Origin: Tethya wilhelma
Lineage: Eukaryota; Porifera; Demospongiae; Tethyida; Tethyidae
Direction of reading: 5' to 3'
Assembly (NCBI GenBank): GCA_964030475.1
Contig: CAXIPT010000001.1
Location: 18,428,018 to 18,492,017, forward strand
Length of the DNA stretch: 64,000 bases
The notes beneath the pieces were generated by a model. That model had not been told where the DNA came from. It saw only the letters and a list, made by a program, of their open reading frames with translations, and did not search any database. Shown piece after piece: positions 11,723 to 26,749 of the stretch. Every line of letters begins with the position of its first letter. The first letter of the stretch is position 1. The position numbers and the translations under genes were made by a program.

Positions 11723-13443
11723 CTATAATCTCCTCCATATCTCGATGAGATTGTCCAGTCCCCAGAGATAGCCATCCTCGTGGTTGCCCTCCTCCCACTC
11801 TCTGTGGTGGTCCACCCTCACCCCGGGAGGTAGGGAGATGGTCTTGCCAAAGTCAATCATGTGTATGCTAGCCTGACCACTGCTGTCGTACACAAACAAC
11901 AAGGAGCTCCCAATGACCTGCACAAACACACACACACACACACAGAGACAGAGACAGAGACAGAGTGAGAGGAAGTTTACGATACATCAGTCACGCTACA
12001 TTAACCAAAGCACAGACATGACAAAAACACACACCAGGAAAGATTCCTGCAACCAATGTACCCCTCAGCAATCTACAACCACTTCACCATAATTGTCTAC
12101 TGCCACTTGGCCATTCCTGTGGCTTTATTTAGAGGCTAGCTAATAGAGGCCCGTTGGGAAGTGATGGAGACAGCAATGGTGACCAGTTGGTCAGATATTA
12201 CGGACTTGCCAGTCCCACCAGTCTCCCTTGGGGACCACACTAGCTAGCAGGGAACCTTCAGATTACACAAATGCTATATAAAGCCATGTTGTGACGTATC
12301 TGTTGGACAGGCAGGCCCAGGCTAAAGCTCTTACCTCATGTGTCTTCATGAACTCTGACCTCCCTAAGGCCTCTCTCATGCTCTCCAGTCGTCTCAGGAA
12401 TGGTTGCTATGGCAACAGAGGTGGGGAGGGAACAAGTCATACACAATGGAAACACAACCGACCAACCACGACCATCAACTCACCTTCACTGAGGGGTTCT
12501 CAGAGATGTAGGTCCAGAGGGCTTGAGATACATGCTCATCAGATTTGGTGGTTTTGAAATCCTTTAAAGCTTTACCAGCAGTAGTCTGCAGAGAGAGAGA
12601 GAGAGTGAGTGCAGTACCTAGGCCAGGCCTGTCCAACAGAGTGGGCAGATGGCACTCACTGACATACTGGGATGCAGGGAGAGAGAGAGCTATGAACACA
12701 GGAAATGACTACACATTCCATTGTCAGCATAATTATGGGCTATGAATACTCCCAGGAATGGCCATCTTGTGCAATCCCCACCACCACCCTCTTTGTAGAG
12801 GGAAGACAAACAAAGCCACCTCCTGGTGAGACTATCTCAGTGGGAGGTCCCAAGAGGACTGACCAGGACAGAGAGTCTGAGCTCATTCAGGTCAGGACAA
12901 GTTGAAGGGTCAACTGCCACCAGTCAGTCAGAGAGATGAGTGGGAGAAGATCAAAGGAGGAATCAAAGGAGCTGACATAATGGAGGGAAGAGACAGGCTA
13001 GCTTGTCTCAGCTGCTAGCAACACCATGGTGAAGTGATTGATGTGGCCTAGCAGACATGTTGACCAGGCCCAATACAACAACCATCATACTAATCACAGA
13101 CACTGCTAGCTGGCCATAGAGAGAGAGGCCTGTGCTGACATTCCATGTACCAAATTATAATCCCACCTAAAGTGTGTGTGTAGCTATTGGAACCAACTCT
13201 ATGTAGCTCACAACTCACCCCTCCCCACTCCATTACCATACACACACACACCGCGCCACACCAGTACACCACAGGCTACAACCCTGATTGTACCTTGATG
13301 CCTTCAATCCTGAAGCCCAGGTTTGAAGTCGATGATAGCGACTCTCTCCACTGCATGTAGCGGGGCTTGGTGATGGCCATCTGAGCGTGCTCCTCCGGTG
13401 TGGGCTCATTGGGATCAACATCAATCATCTTCTGGTACATATC
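11723..13443 (-). CDS. ITPK: inositol-trisphosphate 3-kinase, 3' exons (second copy)
   Basis: C-terminal catalytic exons of an IP3 3-kinase, which converts Ins(1,4,5)P3 to Ins(1,3,4,5)P4. Exons are 13294-13443 ([19 protein letters not shown]), 12484-12585, 12335-12406 and 11723-11917. The last encodes [11 protein letters not shown], then [11 protein letters not shown] and [15 protein letters not shown], which carry the ATP/metal-binding DFGK and the family-typical C-terminus. The first three exons duplicate, in inverse orientation, 26987-28095. The final exon exists only here. This piece is therefore the true 3' end of the gene whose 5' exons are placed at 24.2 kb. Copies differ by scattered substitutions, for example donor GTGAGT here against GTTAGT there, which suggests allelic copies. 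Confidence 0.93.
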
Positions 13444-13681
13444 CTGGGGGAGAAAGAGAGAGAGAGAGAGAGAGTGGGTATGAACTTATCACTCTCAAGG
13501 ATTCTAGCAATCAAAACAAAAGATTGAATTTCATATCAAAAAAATGATATCTCATTCCTTATGCTAAATACAGTGACTGGAATTAGGATAGCCCCTATCA
13601 TTATTAGTATATCTCCCACAATACTCAGGAAAGGATTTCAAACCAAAAAATATATTAGCATTAATTTATCAACAACTAGTT
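11961..13681 (-). repeat. inverted duplication, arm A
   Basis: About 1.72 kb matching the reverse complement of 26750-28469 with no net length change (paired positions sum to about 40430-40431). A few substitutions differ. An 84-bp block next to the CA repeat has the opposite relative orientation. Confidence 0.93.
13597..13680 (+). repeat. 84-bp block inverted relative to the sister copy
   Basis: The block runs from ATCATTATTAGTATATCTCC to TTATCAACAACTAGT. The sister block at 26751-26833 reads in the same plus-strand direction although its flanks are reverse-complemented. One of the two copies has therefore undergone a local inversion. Confidence 0.85.

Positions 13682-13683
<2 letters not shown>

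Positions 13684-13748
<65 letters not shown>
13684..13748. repeat. (CA)n microsatellite at gap edge
   Basis: A pure CA run directly abuts the assembly gap. Confidence 0.97.
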
Positions 13749-14688
13749 NNNNNNNNNNNNNNNNNNNNNNNNNNNNNNNNNNNNNNNNNNNNNNNNNNNN
13801 NNNNNNNNNNNNNNNNNNNNNNNNNNNNNNNNNNNNNNNNNNNNNNNNNNNNNNNNNNNNNNNNNNNNNNNNNNNNNNNNNNNNNNNNNNNNNNNNNNNN
13901 NNNNNNNNNNNNNNNNNNNNNNNNNNNNNNNNNNNNNNNNNNNNNNNNNNNNNNNNNNNNNNNNNNNNNNNNNNNNNNNNNNNNNNNNNNNNNNNNNNNN
14001 NNNNNNNNNNNNNNNNNNNNNNNNNNNNNNNNNNNNNNNNNNNNNNNNNNNNNNNNNNNNNNNNNNNNNNNNNNNNNNNNNNNNNNNNNNNNNNNNNNNN
14101 NNNNNNNNNNNNNNNNNNNNNNNNNNNNNNNNNNNNNNNNNNNNNNNNNNNNNNNNNNNNNNNNNNNNNNNNNNNNNNNNNNNNNNNNNNNNNNNNNNNN
14201 NNNNNNNNNNNNNNNNNNNNNNNNNNNNNNNNNNNNNNNNNNNNNNNNNNNNNNNNNNNNNNNNNNNNNNNNNNNNNNNNNNNNNNNNNNNNNNNNNNNN
14301 NNNNNNNNNNNNNNNNNNNNNNNNNNNNNNNNNNNNNNNNNNNNNNNNNNNNNNNNNNNNNNNNNNNNNNNNNNNNNNNNNNNNNNNNNNNNNNNNNNNN
14401 NNNNNNNNNNNNNNNNNNNNNNNNNNNNNNNNNNNNNNNNNNNNNNNNNNNNNNNNNNNNNNNNNNNNNNNNNNNNNNNNNNNNNNNNNNNNNNNNNNNN
14501 NNNNNNNNNNNNNNNNNNNNNNNNNNNNNNNNNNNNNNNNNNNNNNNNNNNNNNNNNNNNNNNNNNNNNNNNNNNNNNNNNNNNNNNNNNNNNNNNNNNN
14601 NNNNNNNNNNNNNNNNNNNNNNNNNNNNNNNNNNNNNNNNNNNNNNNNNNNNNNNNNNNNNNNNNNNNNNNNNNNNNNNNNNNNNNNN
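13749..14688. other. assembly gap
   Basis: A run of 940 N between CA and GT microsatellites. The 5' exons of both flanking genes are missing here and lie at 22.8-28.1 kb in reverse orientation, so the real interval is probably several kilobases. Confidence 0.98.
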
Positions 14689-14767
<79 letters not shown>

Positions 14768-14774
14768 TGTGTGT
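14689..14774. repeat. (GT)n microsatellite at gap edge
   Basis: A GT run with two TT interruptions follows the gap. Confidence 0.97.
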
Positions 14775-14927
14775 CCATCGGCCCATGTTGGCTCGTGAGA
14801 GATTGCCACGGTGTTTATCTAGGAGGAAGGAATGACAATCATGTCTTCTGTGTTTTGATAAACAGTCTTCCTGATTGCATTTTCAGTATCTTTGTCCTAA
14901 CAAACCTCTATTCTCTGATGACACTAG

Positions 14928-18009
<3,082 letters not shown>

Positions 18010-18078
18010 AAAAAACAAAAAAAAACATTTTGGACAATAAACTTTGAATTACTTAATACAAGATCTTTTTTATTATTT

Positions 18079-18828
18079 TTACGACTGTCCTGATGAGTGT
18101 GCATTTGGCTGCTCCTTAAATAGAGTCCATATACAAGTTTGCCCTACTCCAGACATTGCTACCACTCTGTAGCCAACAGCTGCCAGCAGGTCCAGGACCA
18201 CTCTAGGGGAAGAGGGAGACTTGTAGAGCTTACTGCAGGGGGTACAGGAGGGGGAGAGAAATAAGTGTCGAGTGCCTTAGCACGTAAGAAACCCTGTCCC
18301 CACTCAGTGTACTACTAGCTAGCTAGCTTTGTTCCCATGCAGCCTCTTTCCTTTATGCATGAGGCTAACTTAAAAACAATTATCAAAACAGCACAGCAAA
18401 CTCTTCACTACCTATATTATTAATGGTCATGTGAGTACGTGTAATTTCATGTTCGGCTGAGAAAAATTGATTCCTCATTTTAATTAGTCTCGTGGGCCAG
18501 ATGTCCGAGAGGAGAGAAAAGGACTTTTCCCTCTCTCGGACGTCTGGCCCACAAGACTACATTTTAATATGATTGTTTGTCATACATGAGAGAGTGATCA
18601 GAGGCCAACCTATGTAATATTAAGAGGTTCTTACAACGCCTTCCCCGAGTCATCCTCCAGCCGGGCCCCGAGGTAGGACATCATCTCGGGGTCACTCTCC
18701 TCATCCCCGCACAGCGTGGGACCACACACCTGAGAGCAGAGAAACACACAGACAATAAAATGAACGTTCACACAACGACTAGAGCAACTCACCAAACGAA
18801 CTTGAGTGCTGATAATCATGTACGGCAT
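18079..18828 (-). CDS. GCHFR: GTP cyclohydrolase I feedback regulatory protein (GFRP)
   Basis: GFRP binds GTP cyclohydrolase I as pentamers and mediates inhibition by tetrahydrobiopterin and activation by phenylalanine. Three exons join in frame (18793-18828, 18635-18729, 18079-18232) to give 94 residues; the mammalian protein has 84. The start MPYMIISTQVRL and GPTLCGDEESDPEMM match the family's MPYLLISTQ and GPTxxGDExSDPELM. The C-terminal half has SPRVVLDLLAAVGYRVVAM and SGVGQTCIWTLFKE, matching PRIVLDKLE...GVGQTLVWCLHKE. An extra 10-residue tail, QPNAHSSGQS, follows. The stop lies 69 bp from the convergent sirtuin stop, so the 3' UTRs probably overlap. The target enzyme, GCH1, is at 61.8 kb. 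Confidence 0.94.
18485..18559. repeat. 75-bp hairpin (AGTCTCGT-type) in GCHFR intron 2
   Basis: TAGTCTCGTGGGCCAGATGT followed by CCGAGAGG pairs with CCTCTCTCGGACGTCTGGCC followed by CACAAGACTA around a 17-nt loop. The ends resemble those of elements at 41.8-42.4 kb and 59.2 kb. Confidence 0.75.
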
Positions 18829-18981
18829 CGTCTCTCGCTCCGTCTAGGAAGGCCAGCGTCCGCTTAAGCAGAGAATTACAATAAGGCAAGTGGTCGACAA
18901 TTCGGTTTACGATGTGTAACCACACCCATTTTCCCAGTTGAAAATAGAGAGGAGAAAACAGTGAGAAGATCATAAGAACGA
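18829..18981. promoter_or_regulatory. bidirectional promoter region GCHFR/coiled-coil gene
   Basis: The 153 bp between two divergent starts. The role is inferred from position only. Confidence 0.4.
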
Positions 18982-19199
18982 ATGTGTACTACTGCTGATG
19001 AGTAAGTTGTTCATTTTTACATCTATCCAAACCATGCATTGGGTGTGTAATCTTGTCTCCTAAGGATTTCTGGTATGTTTACTCAAATTATGGTACATTA
19101 ATTGCTATATATAAATTATGACAAGTTAGTTTACCCATCTATGGTTTACCCTCCTACATACAAATCACTGTCCACCCTCTCTCTCTCTCTCTCTCTCTN

Positions 19200-19259
<60 letters not shown>

Positions 19260-21358
19260 GTGAGTCCTCGCTGCGTCTCCTCCATGAGAGGGTGTGTGAG
19301 GAGGAGCGTAGGGCCAGAGTGAGGAACACTGCCCTCATCAATGACTTCACTCGACTCACCCATCGCCTCTCAGCGGCAGCTGATGGAGCATCCCGCCATG
19401 CCACTCGACTTGCTCACCTCAAAGTAAGTCTCAATGGAAACCAACATTTGGCAGATTTTAATATTGGTGTTTTTGATAAGGATTGCATCCTCCAAACCTA
19501 GAGTGTATTGCTGGCTGGCCACCCTCCAGTACACAGAATGTAAAATATAAATGTTGACAAGCCCAATGTAATACCGTATAGCCAGAAATATTGACAGAGA
19601 TTTTAATTTGACAGTTTGATGGTTGAAGTTCAATTAAATTTNTCCCTCTCCCTCTCCAGCACCAGTACCACAACACCGTCCTGACCTACTACAGCAGCAC
19701 TAGGTCAACCTCATCAGGAGGTGGGTGTGGCCTACAGAGAGGATTGACAGACACCAAATCAGTCTCTTCTGGTTACTATGGTAACAGACAGCAACCCGAT
19801 TCACTTCAACAAGTGCCAACATTTGAAGACCATCATCCACCTCCAGCTCCCCACCAACACCAGGACAGACAGAATCAGGACAGATTTATTCAGGTTACTG
19901 GGACTAGACATCAGGACAGACCTCTTGAAGTTATTCAACATCAGGACAGACCTGTTGAGGTCATGAGTGGACAACATCAGGACAGACCTGTTGAGGTCAT
20001 GAGTGGACAACATCAGGACAGACCTGTTGAGGTCATAAGTGGACAACATCAGGACAGCTGTGAGGTAGCTAGTGTGAGTTCCACTGGTGTTCTTGGCAGC
20101 CATCCTCACAGCTCTGCTCGAGAAGACAGCACACCAGAGCAGATAACATCACACACTGTGACTCCACCCATCGCTACTCCTTCTGCCGGTCAGGATGACC
20201 CCCTGCAGCTGCTGGAAGAGTTTGACCTGACAGAGACGGAGACATCTCACGAGCTGGAGGTGACCTGTCAGAGTAGAGAAGAGCAGCAGCCATCCTCCCC
20301 CGTCACTCCTTCTGGTGACGGCAAGGTGAGACCTGGGCATGACGGTAGTCCACCATCAGGTCAGGATGTCACTGACCTTCTACCATGCATCCAGCACAGG
20401 AATGTGTTGTCAGGTCAAAATGATTCTGGCCTGTTGACTGAAGAGAGGGATAATAGTGAGGATTTATCAGGACAGGACAGTATCGATATTACAGGACAGG
20501 AGGACAAGAGTATGGAACAAGTTGGTAAGTCAGAAGAGGACAAGATCACTCCGACAGGACAGAATGACAGTGATTCTCTCAGTTCAAAGGTCACAGGACA
20601 TAATGAAAGAGAACAGAGCAGTCTGTATGAAGTAGGTCAGGACAATGGCAGTGAAATATCACCTGAAGACCATGGCTTAACAGGTCAGGACGATGGCAGT
20701 GAAATATCACCTGAAGACCATGACTTAACAGGTCAGGACGAAATATCACCTGAAGACCATGACTTAACGGGTCAGGACGATGGCAGTGAAATATCACCTG
20801 AAGACCATGACTTAACAGGTCAGGACGAAATATCACCTGAAGACCATGACTTAACAGGTCAGGACGATGGCAGTGAAAGAGGACAGGACACTGGTGGTGG
20901 TGTGGGTGAAGATGTGTCTGTCCATTCCTCCCTCCTCAGTGAGAGCTCTGCCGTGATGGAGGAGCTGGAGAGAGAGCTGAGACCAAAAGATAAATTACCT
21001 CACAAAGAGAGTGATGGATTGATTGTCCAAACTCCGCCCATTCTCCTCCCACCAGCCTCCGACCCAAAGGAGGAGCACAGTGAAACAAGCAGCGTCAGTG
21101 ATGATAGTAGTTTAACCCCTTTCTCACCAGCATATCTCCCAACAGCTGTGGAACAGACGTAAGTGATGCATGTTATTCTGCTCCAATGCCAAGCATTCAA
21201 CTAGAATTCAAAAGACCTGGGTTCGAAATTTTCTTTCCTGTGAACTTTAATGGGACATCTAGGCTATCAGGCCGTGATGTAGTGAGCCCATCTCTTGTCC
21301 CCTCCCCCATGCAGGTCGGCCTCAGCTCCTCTCAGGAGCACTCTCAAGAGAAGGCTAG
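18982..21358 (+). CDS. repeat-rich protein, possibly Kizuna-like; 3' end missing
   Basis: Exons 18982-19001, 19261-19423, 19660-21158 and 21315-21358 join with matching phases. The N-terminus has RVCEEERRARVRNTALINDF and then a basic helix ending LAHLKHQYHNTVL. This resembles the centrosomal protein Kizuna around ICESEKKAHTRNQEYLKRF, but similarity is limited. The long exon encodes a low-complexity Gln/Asp/Ser-rich region with two repeat arrays: about four copies of a GQHQDRPVEVMS unit, and about five copies built from DGSEISPEDHDLTGQD. The last visible exon ends TLKRRLG before a good GTGAGC donor. No continuation is found before the contig break at 22792. A single N at 19642 lies in the preceding intron. 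The Kizuna assignment is tentative. Confidence 0.55.
19176..19256. repeat. (CT)n microsatellite with an N
   Basis: A CT run of about 80 bp directly precedes a CACAG acceptor. An N at 19199 marks uncertain length. Confidence 0.93.
20637..20873 (+). repeat. in-frame coding minisatellite
   Basis: Tandem 48- and 36-bp units encode DGSEISPEDHDLTGQD or the shorter EISPEDHDLTGQD form. Unit lengths stay multiples of three, so the reading frame is kept. Confidence 0.9.
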
Positions 21359-22791
21359 GTGAGCCAACATCTGAGTTGTGTTGTATTTGGAGTTAAAAAT
21401 AATTTTTGGTAGTCTGATGGTGATACGAGGAGGTCGCGTTTATAATGACGCAATTATTCACACGCGTTCGTTTTGGATCACTTCCGGGGTACGGGGTATA
21501 AATAGAAAAATCCCCGGACACCATGCACCTTTGACCTTTTGGGCAGACGTAAAAAATTGTTGTCATGGCGCTTGCAGAGCTCCTTTTTTCTCTTTGCTAC
21601 AACTACGCACTACGACGCTTACCTTCCACAAAACACTTGCACAGTAGTAGTGGTTACCAAATAAAAACTACCTGTTATGTCCTTTTGTAAACATTACAAA
21701 GAATTTGGTCAGTTTCTGTGGTCTTAGTATTCCATGGCAGCCATTGACAATATTGTACAGGCAGTAGCACTGCCAATACAGACTCACACTATTATTTTAC
21801 AAATTATTCACAACAAGAGCACATCTTTGTATAAAACTATACACAATTCTTGCGCTAGTTTCTACCAGGGCATCACTGAACACTACTGAGATAGTACACC
21901 ATTCTAGTCACTCTCACTGAGGTCTTGAGTTTGTGAAGAGTATAGAGCAATATTTGGCTGATTTCATGTCCTGCAAAATAGTTTGGATTAGAAGGTAAAC
22001 TAGTAGAGTAAGCCACCAATTATCGGCCACCATCAAATTCGGACGCGATTTTTTGCCAACTGGTGCAAGTACTTCAAGTTTGGTACCACAAGATACACAG
22101 CCAAAAATTTTGAGAAAATTCGGTCCCGAAACAGGAACGATAACAGTACTAAATCAGGATATGAATTTTTAATCGATTCGGGCACTTAGGGCAGCACCCC
22201 GTATCAGTGATGTAACATTCGGTGCTGTTTCGTGATCGTAAATACATGCACTGTTTTAGTACTGTTGTAGCATCGGTATTGTATCAGTTTTATGATTACA
22301 TTACTGTTTCATTTGAAGGCAAAAATATAATTTTACATTGAAAAATGTGATAAACAACATAAGAGATTTACAGCACACAGTTGGCAATTCAAGTTCGTTG
22401 AATTTTAAAGAACTGGCAGTTTACGGAAGTGGGAAGTCAGGTTTGAAGGTTTCTTTCTCCTCCAGTTTGGCCAATTAGGTGCTGTATTAGCATCGCAACA
22501 TGACTTGTACATTTGGGTGGCCTGGGATAAAATATGTGAGTGTTGACGTTCTACCACATGCTGTTATACACCACAGTGATCTGTAGTAAAACAAGGCATT
22601 AATGAAATCATTTCTTTACCAATACTGAATTATTTTCTACCAGTATTTCTGGAGAGATGATGAGCAGCTGCAGCGAGTCTAGGGATGATGTAGAATGTAC
22701 TAACAGGATATTGCCTGACCATTTCTGTATGCATGTGTAACGTACATTATACAAGTCTGTCAATAGTTATCTTTATGTCAATTCATTACTN
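21359..22791. other. no gene recognised; ends at contig junction
   Basis: No exon with homology is seen. The next exon of the repeat-rich gene is presumably lost at the N at 22792. Confidence 0.4.
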
Positions 22792-22840
22792 AACAACAGC
22801 TGTAATGAAGGCAACAGCAACTTGCTCAGCATGGACTAAC

Positions 22841-23746
22841 CTTGAACTTGGCTGGGTAGAGCTCTCTAGCTAGGTGGTAGAAGGGTTTAGGGTTCTCCTG
22901 GAAGTAGCCAATCTCAAACACAGCCTGAGGGGTTGGGAGGTTGTATTTCTGTAGGTTGTCATAAAGACCAGTGCCAGGAGTACGGAAGTCAGGGATACCA
23001 GCAGCTGGAAGGGAGAGAGAGACAGAGGGAGGGGCTAACATTACTGTATTGTTGAAAATATTGGTTTAGCAGATTGTCAAAAAAATTACTGTAGTTGAGA
23101 AATTTCCATATGGTAAAAAGCAATCCAGAGATCCTACATAGCAGCTGCCATCACTAACGTGACTCTGATATCACTACTTCTGCCGCAGTATGTGCATTAA
23201 TTACCAACATTGTCCTACAGGACAACCTCCTCCTCCCACCAACCAATGTGACCCCAGGCCAGGACTGTAGCATGCAGCTCTACTGCAGCAAATACTACAC
23301 TTGTAGTAATTTTGATTTTCAATTGAGAACAAAAGATCAATACAATTCCCACGTGAACATTAACTCCTAGGTAATGTTTACTGTCCTATTTATAAAGTAC
23401 ATATGACATTGTGTATATAATATGTACCTGTTGATATGCCAGCACCAGTCATCACTATTATCTTCCTCTCTGGAGTGGAGGTGAGAGAGAGAGAGGGAAC
23501 AATGGCATTAAGGTTACAGTTCACACGCCACATGCAACAGAACACCCACTGTCATCAGCTGCTGCCAGGAGCTTCTTGATGTGCTCAGCCACACCTTCCA
23601 CTGTCAGTTCAGTGAGCACCTTTTCCTTGGGCTCTCTCTCCAGGTCGAGATGACCCATCTTCTCCTGGAGGGCGTGCAGCATAGCTGGAGGGAGAGGGAG
23701 ACATCACTGGTTTAAAGTCTTTCACCATCATAATCTTACCTTCCAT
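22841..23746 (-). CDS. SIRT2: SIRT2-like deacylase, 5' part (misplaced)
   Basis: First four exons of the sirtuin whose 3' exons lie at 14.9-18.0 kb: 23740-23746 (ME plus one base), 23550-23684, 23428-23469 and 22841-23004, all in consistent phase. [19 protein letters not shown] matches the SIRT2 segment before the core. [19 protein letters not shown] is the NAD-binding GAGxS and catalytic-site motif. [20 protein letters not shown] and [14 protein letters not shown] are SIRT2-specific. It is oriented opposite to its 3' half, and an N at 22792 sits just beyond the last exon. This is the signature of an inverted contig. The start is 409 bp from the divergent IP3 3-kinase start. Confidence 0.93.
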
Positions 23747-24155
23747 GGTTGCTTTTTTTTTTTTTGTTTGATGAGTCATCAATATGATGTAATCTGCCAA
23801 GCTAATGACCACGCCCAGGAAATGAATATTTGCATTCCTTATAAGGATTGAATGATTTATTTTGAGCACTTCCGGCCAACTTTATGTTGTCAATGCACTT
23901 TTCAAACGAGAGAGCAAATTTATTAGTTTACACTAGTATCTTTTTAGTTGTGCAGTGATGATACCACACCAGTATACGGCACAGAAGACGTGTTCTTAGT
24001 CGCTGCAGACACTCTACTACTTGCACAGAGAAAGATCGACCAAGTGGTGAGAAATCTTGAACTGTTTTCCGTCATTATACACCTCGTGTGAAACACCTAG
24101 CCACCACCTGCATAATATTTCAACTAGCTGTGAAATTAGCGCCATAATTATGATC
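23747..24155. promoter_or_regulatory. bidirectional promoter region SIRT2/ITPK
   Basis: The 409 bp between the divergent sirtuin and IP3 3-kinase starts, including a T-run. The role is inferred from position. Confidence 0.45.
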
Positions 24156-26168
24156 ATGGCCGAGGCGTCTACCGGTACAGATAGCAAGAAGAATATGAGC
24201 TTGAAGTTCATAACAGTCCCAACTCGAGGGAAAAAGAACAAGCCAAGACGGACAGACAACGCTATTGTGTTCGGCTCGCTGAACTCAACCGTGCCGATCG
24301 TCGTTCCTGAGGTAGTACCAGCCTTAGAACAAGTGAAGAGCGCTCCTACTAGTCCTTCGAAAGAAGAAAAGAAAAGAAAAGGGTTTCTAAAAAGACCCAA
24401 AAGTCCTAACTACAGAAGGAAACACTCGAATTCAGACCCAGAAAGAACTCCTAGTCCGTCACCGAGTAGGCCCAAATGGCTGCAGTTCAGACACAAGAGC
24501 AGGTCACCTTCTGACATGAATGGAGGGGCCACCCCCGGTGAGGATGATGGTGGTGGGGGGACACTGCTGGACCCCACAGCCACCCCAGCAGAGCAGCTAC
24601 CAGGGAGGATGGTCCACAATGACAGTGGCTCTTGTATCCCCGTCATTACAGTGTCCCTCTCTGGGGAGGAGGAGGAGGCAGGTGGCGTACCGGCCACCAA
24701 TGGCAGCAGCCTCTCCTTTGAAGAGGACCTCAATGGCGGGGAGTTAGACCCCTACCGCAAGATGTCCCAGTCCAGCCATCACTCTGGCTGCCATTCCATC
24801 GGCACCTCGGGGGTCGGTAGTCTACTCTCGCCTTCAGGAGACGAGTGTTCCGACCTTGATTCCCCCTCTCCTCTCTCCCCTCTCTCGAGACAGTCCAGCT
24901 CCAACGATGAACTCTCAGACAACGACCCGATAGAGAGGGACATCCGTTCCCCCTCGTCAGACCCCGATACACTGGGTGGGGTCACCACACCCACTACCCC
25001 TCACGAGAGCCCCCCTCCTATTATGATCGTTGGGTCCCCGTCCTCGGCCAGCGGGGTAGGGGAGAAGGAACTGAAGACCAAGAAGAAGAAAGACAAACAG
25101 GTAGTGTGTGTGTATGTGTTGGAAGTGATGTTCTTGTGTTGGTGTCCATTAGGTGATGTGTCTGAGGAATGTTGACATATGTAGGAGACTGTTTATGAGC
25201 CTCCAGGTGTTGATTGATGTGTAGCTAACAGCCATCGACACTTTAGCTCCCTCCCTCTGTGTGTGCCTCACACTACATTGCTCACGCTCACATGCTCCAT
25301 CTAGCACCTGTGCACAAACACATCCTCTCTCACGTAAACACACATACTCTCAGACTCCCTGGGATAGAGTCAAGAATGTCGTGAAGGCTTGGTCACCATT
25401 TGCCGTTCAGTTTAAGAAGAAGTACTACCCCTGGGTGCAACTGGCAGGCCATGAAGGTAGGTGTCAAAGTTTACGTGGTTGGTGTTTAGAGAAGGAAAAG
25501 AAACTTGGGTAATGATATTCATAGAGTGTCACTCTAGGCTGGTAGGGGTGGCAGAGTAATGGGCCATTAGAGCCATTTTCTAAAAGCTTTGAGGGAGTAA
25601 CCATCTCTCTTTCTCTCTCAGGAAACTTCAGACCAGGTGGAGAGAATGGAACCATTATGAAGAAGTCTGACATCAATGAAAGAAATGCCCTCAAGGCACT
25701 CATGGTCGATGAACTGCGACTGTTTGTGCCAGAGTTCAAGAGAGAAGTGGAGAAAGATGGAGACAGTATCCAACAAAATAATGTCCTCTAGCAGTAGCTG
25801 TATGTATGTGTATGTGTTTCCCTAGGCTGGTTTAACTCAGCACTCCCATTTCTCAATGTTGATGGCAGGAGTGTAACCTAACCTCCCTCTGTTGCTGGTG
25901 GCTGACCCCTTCCCTTTGATTGGGAATGGCTGGGTTTGTTTACCTGTGATGGGTTTCAGATGAAAGCCACTGTTGTTGTCTCTCTTATCACCTTACATCC
26001 TCTCCCTCTCTGTCTGTGTGTGATACCTTGACACTAGGTCATTGTATTCATGTTGATTGGTGTCTTCCTTGACTTGTGTAATCTCAACTAGTGTATGTTG
26101 AAATGACAGACCTTCTGAGGGAGTTTGATGAGCCAGCTGTCATGGATGTCAAGATGGGAGTGAGGTAA

Positions 26169-26235
<67 letters not shown>

Positions 26236-26695
26236 TTCTGTTGGTGATCTCTCTCTGTTGGTGATCTCTCTCCGTGTGCCTCTCCTTACAGAACATACCT
26301 TGAGGAAGAGTTGGAGAAAGCCCGTACAAAGAAAGAGCTGAGAAAGGTAGGCACTGCTGTCCCTCCCACTGGTCAGAGGGAGGAAGAATGAGGCTTCTCT
26401 TTCAGTATTCTTTGAAAATATTTGTGGAATTCAATTACAAACTATCTGCACACTTTCTGGTGGGTCTTTGGTTGTCATTTCCTGTTGGATGGGTTCTGTT
26501 GAATACTGCTAATGCTAGTGTTGGCTGTGGCCCACTCTTAGCTCACCTCCTGACTTCCTAACACCAGCCACCTTGTGTCTTCCTGCTCACCCTGTGTGTT
26601 GACACTTTGAAGCCATGTCATCATATTCACAGCTTTTATCCTTGCAGTTGTGTTTACCTATGAATACTGTAAACTCTGAATGAGTTCAGCCACAA

Positions 26696-26749
<54 letters not shown>

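Noticed and set aside
13561..14835. Very long open frames on both strands across 13.6-14.8 kb
   Set aside because: They are made of CA/GT repeats and the 940-N gap; there is no real coding sequence.
21205..21245. tRNA-like B box (GGGTTCGAAAT)
   Set aside because: No matching A box, no cloverleaf and no CCA-side stem, so it is neither a tRNA nor a convincing SINE head.
22841..23746. A separate short sirtuin gene
   Set aside because: It holds precisely the exons missing from the sirtuin at 14.9 kb and stops at a contig junction, so it is the same gene.
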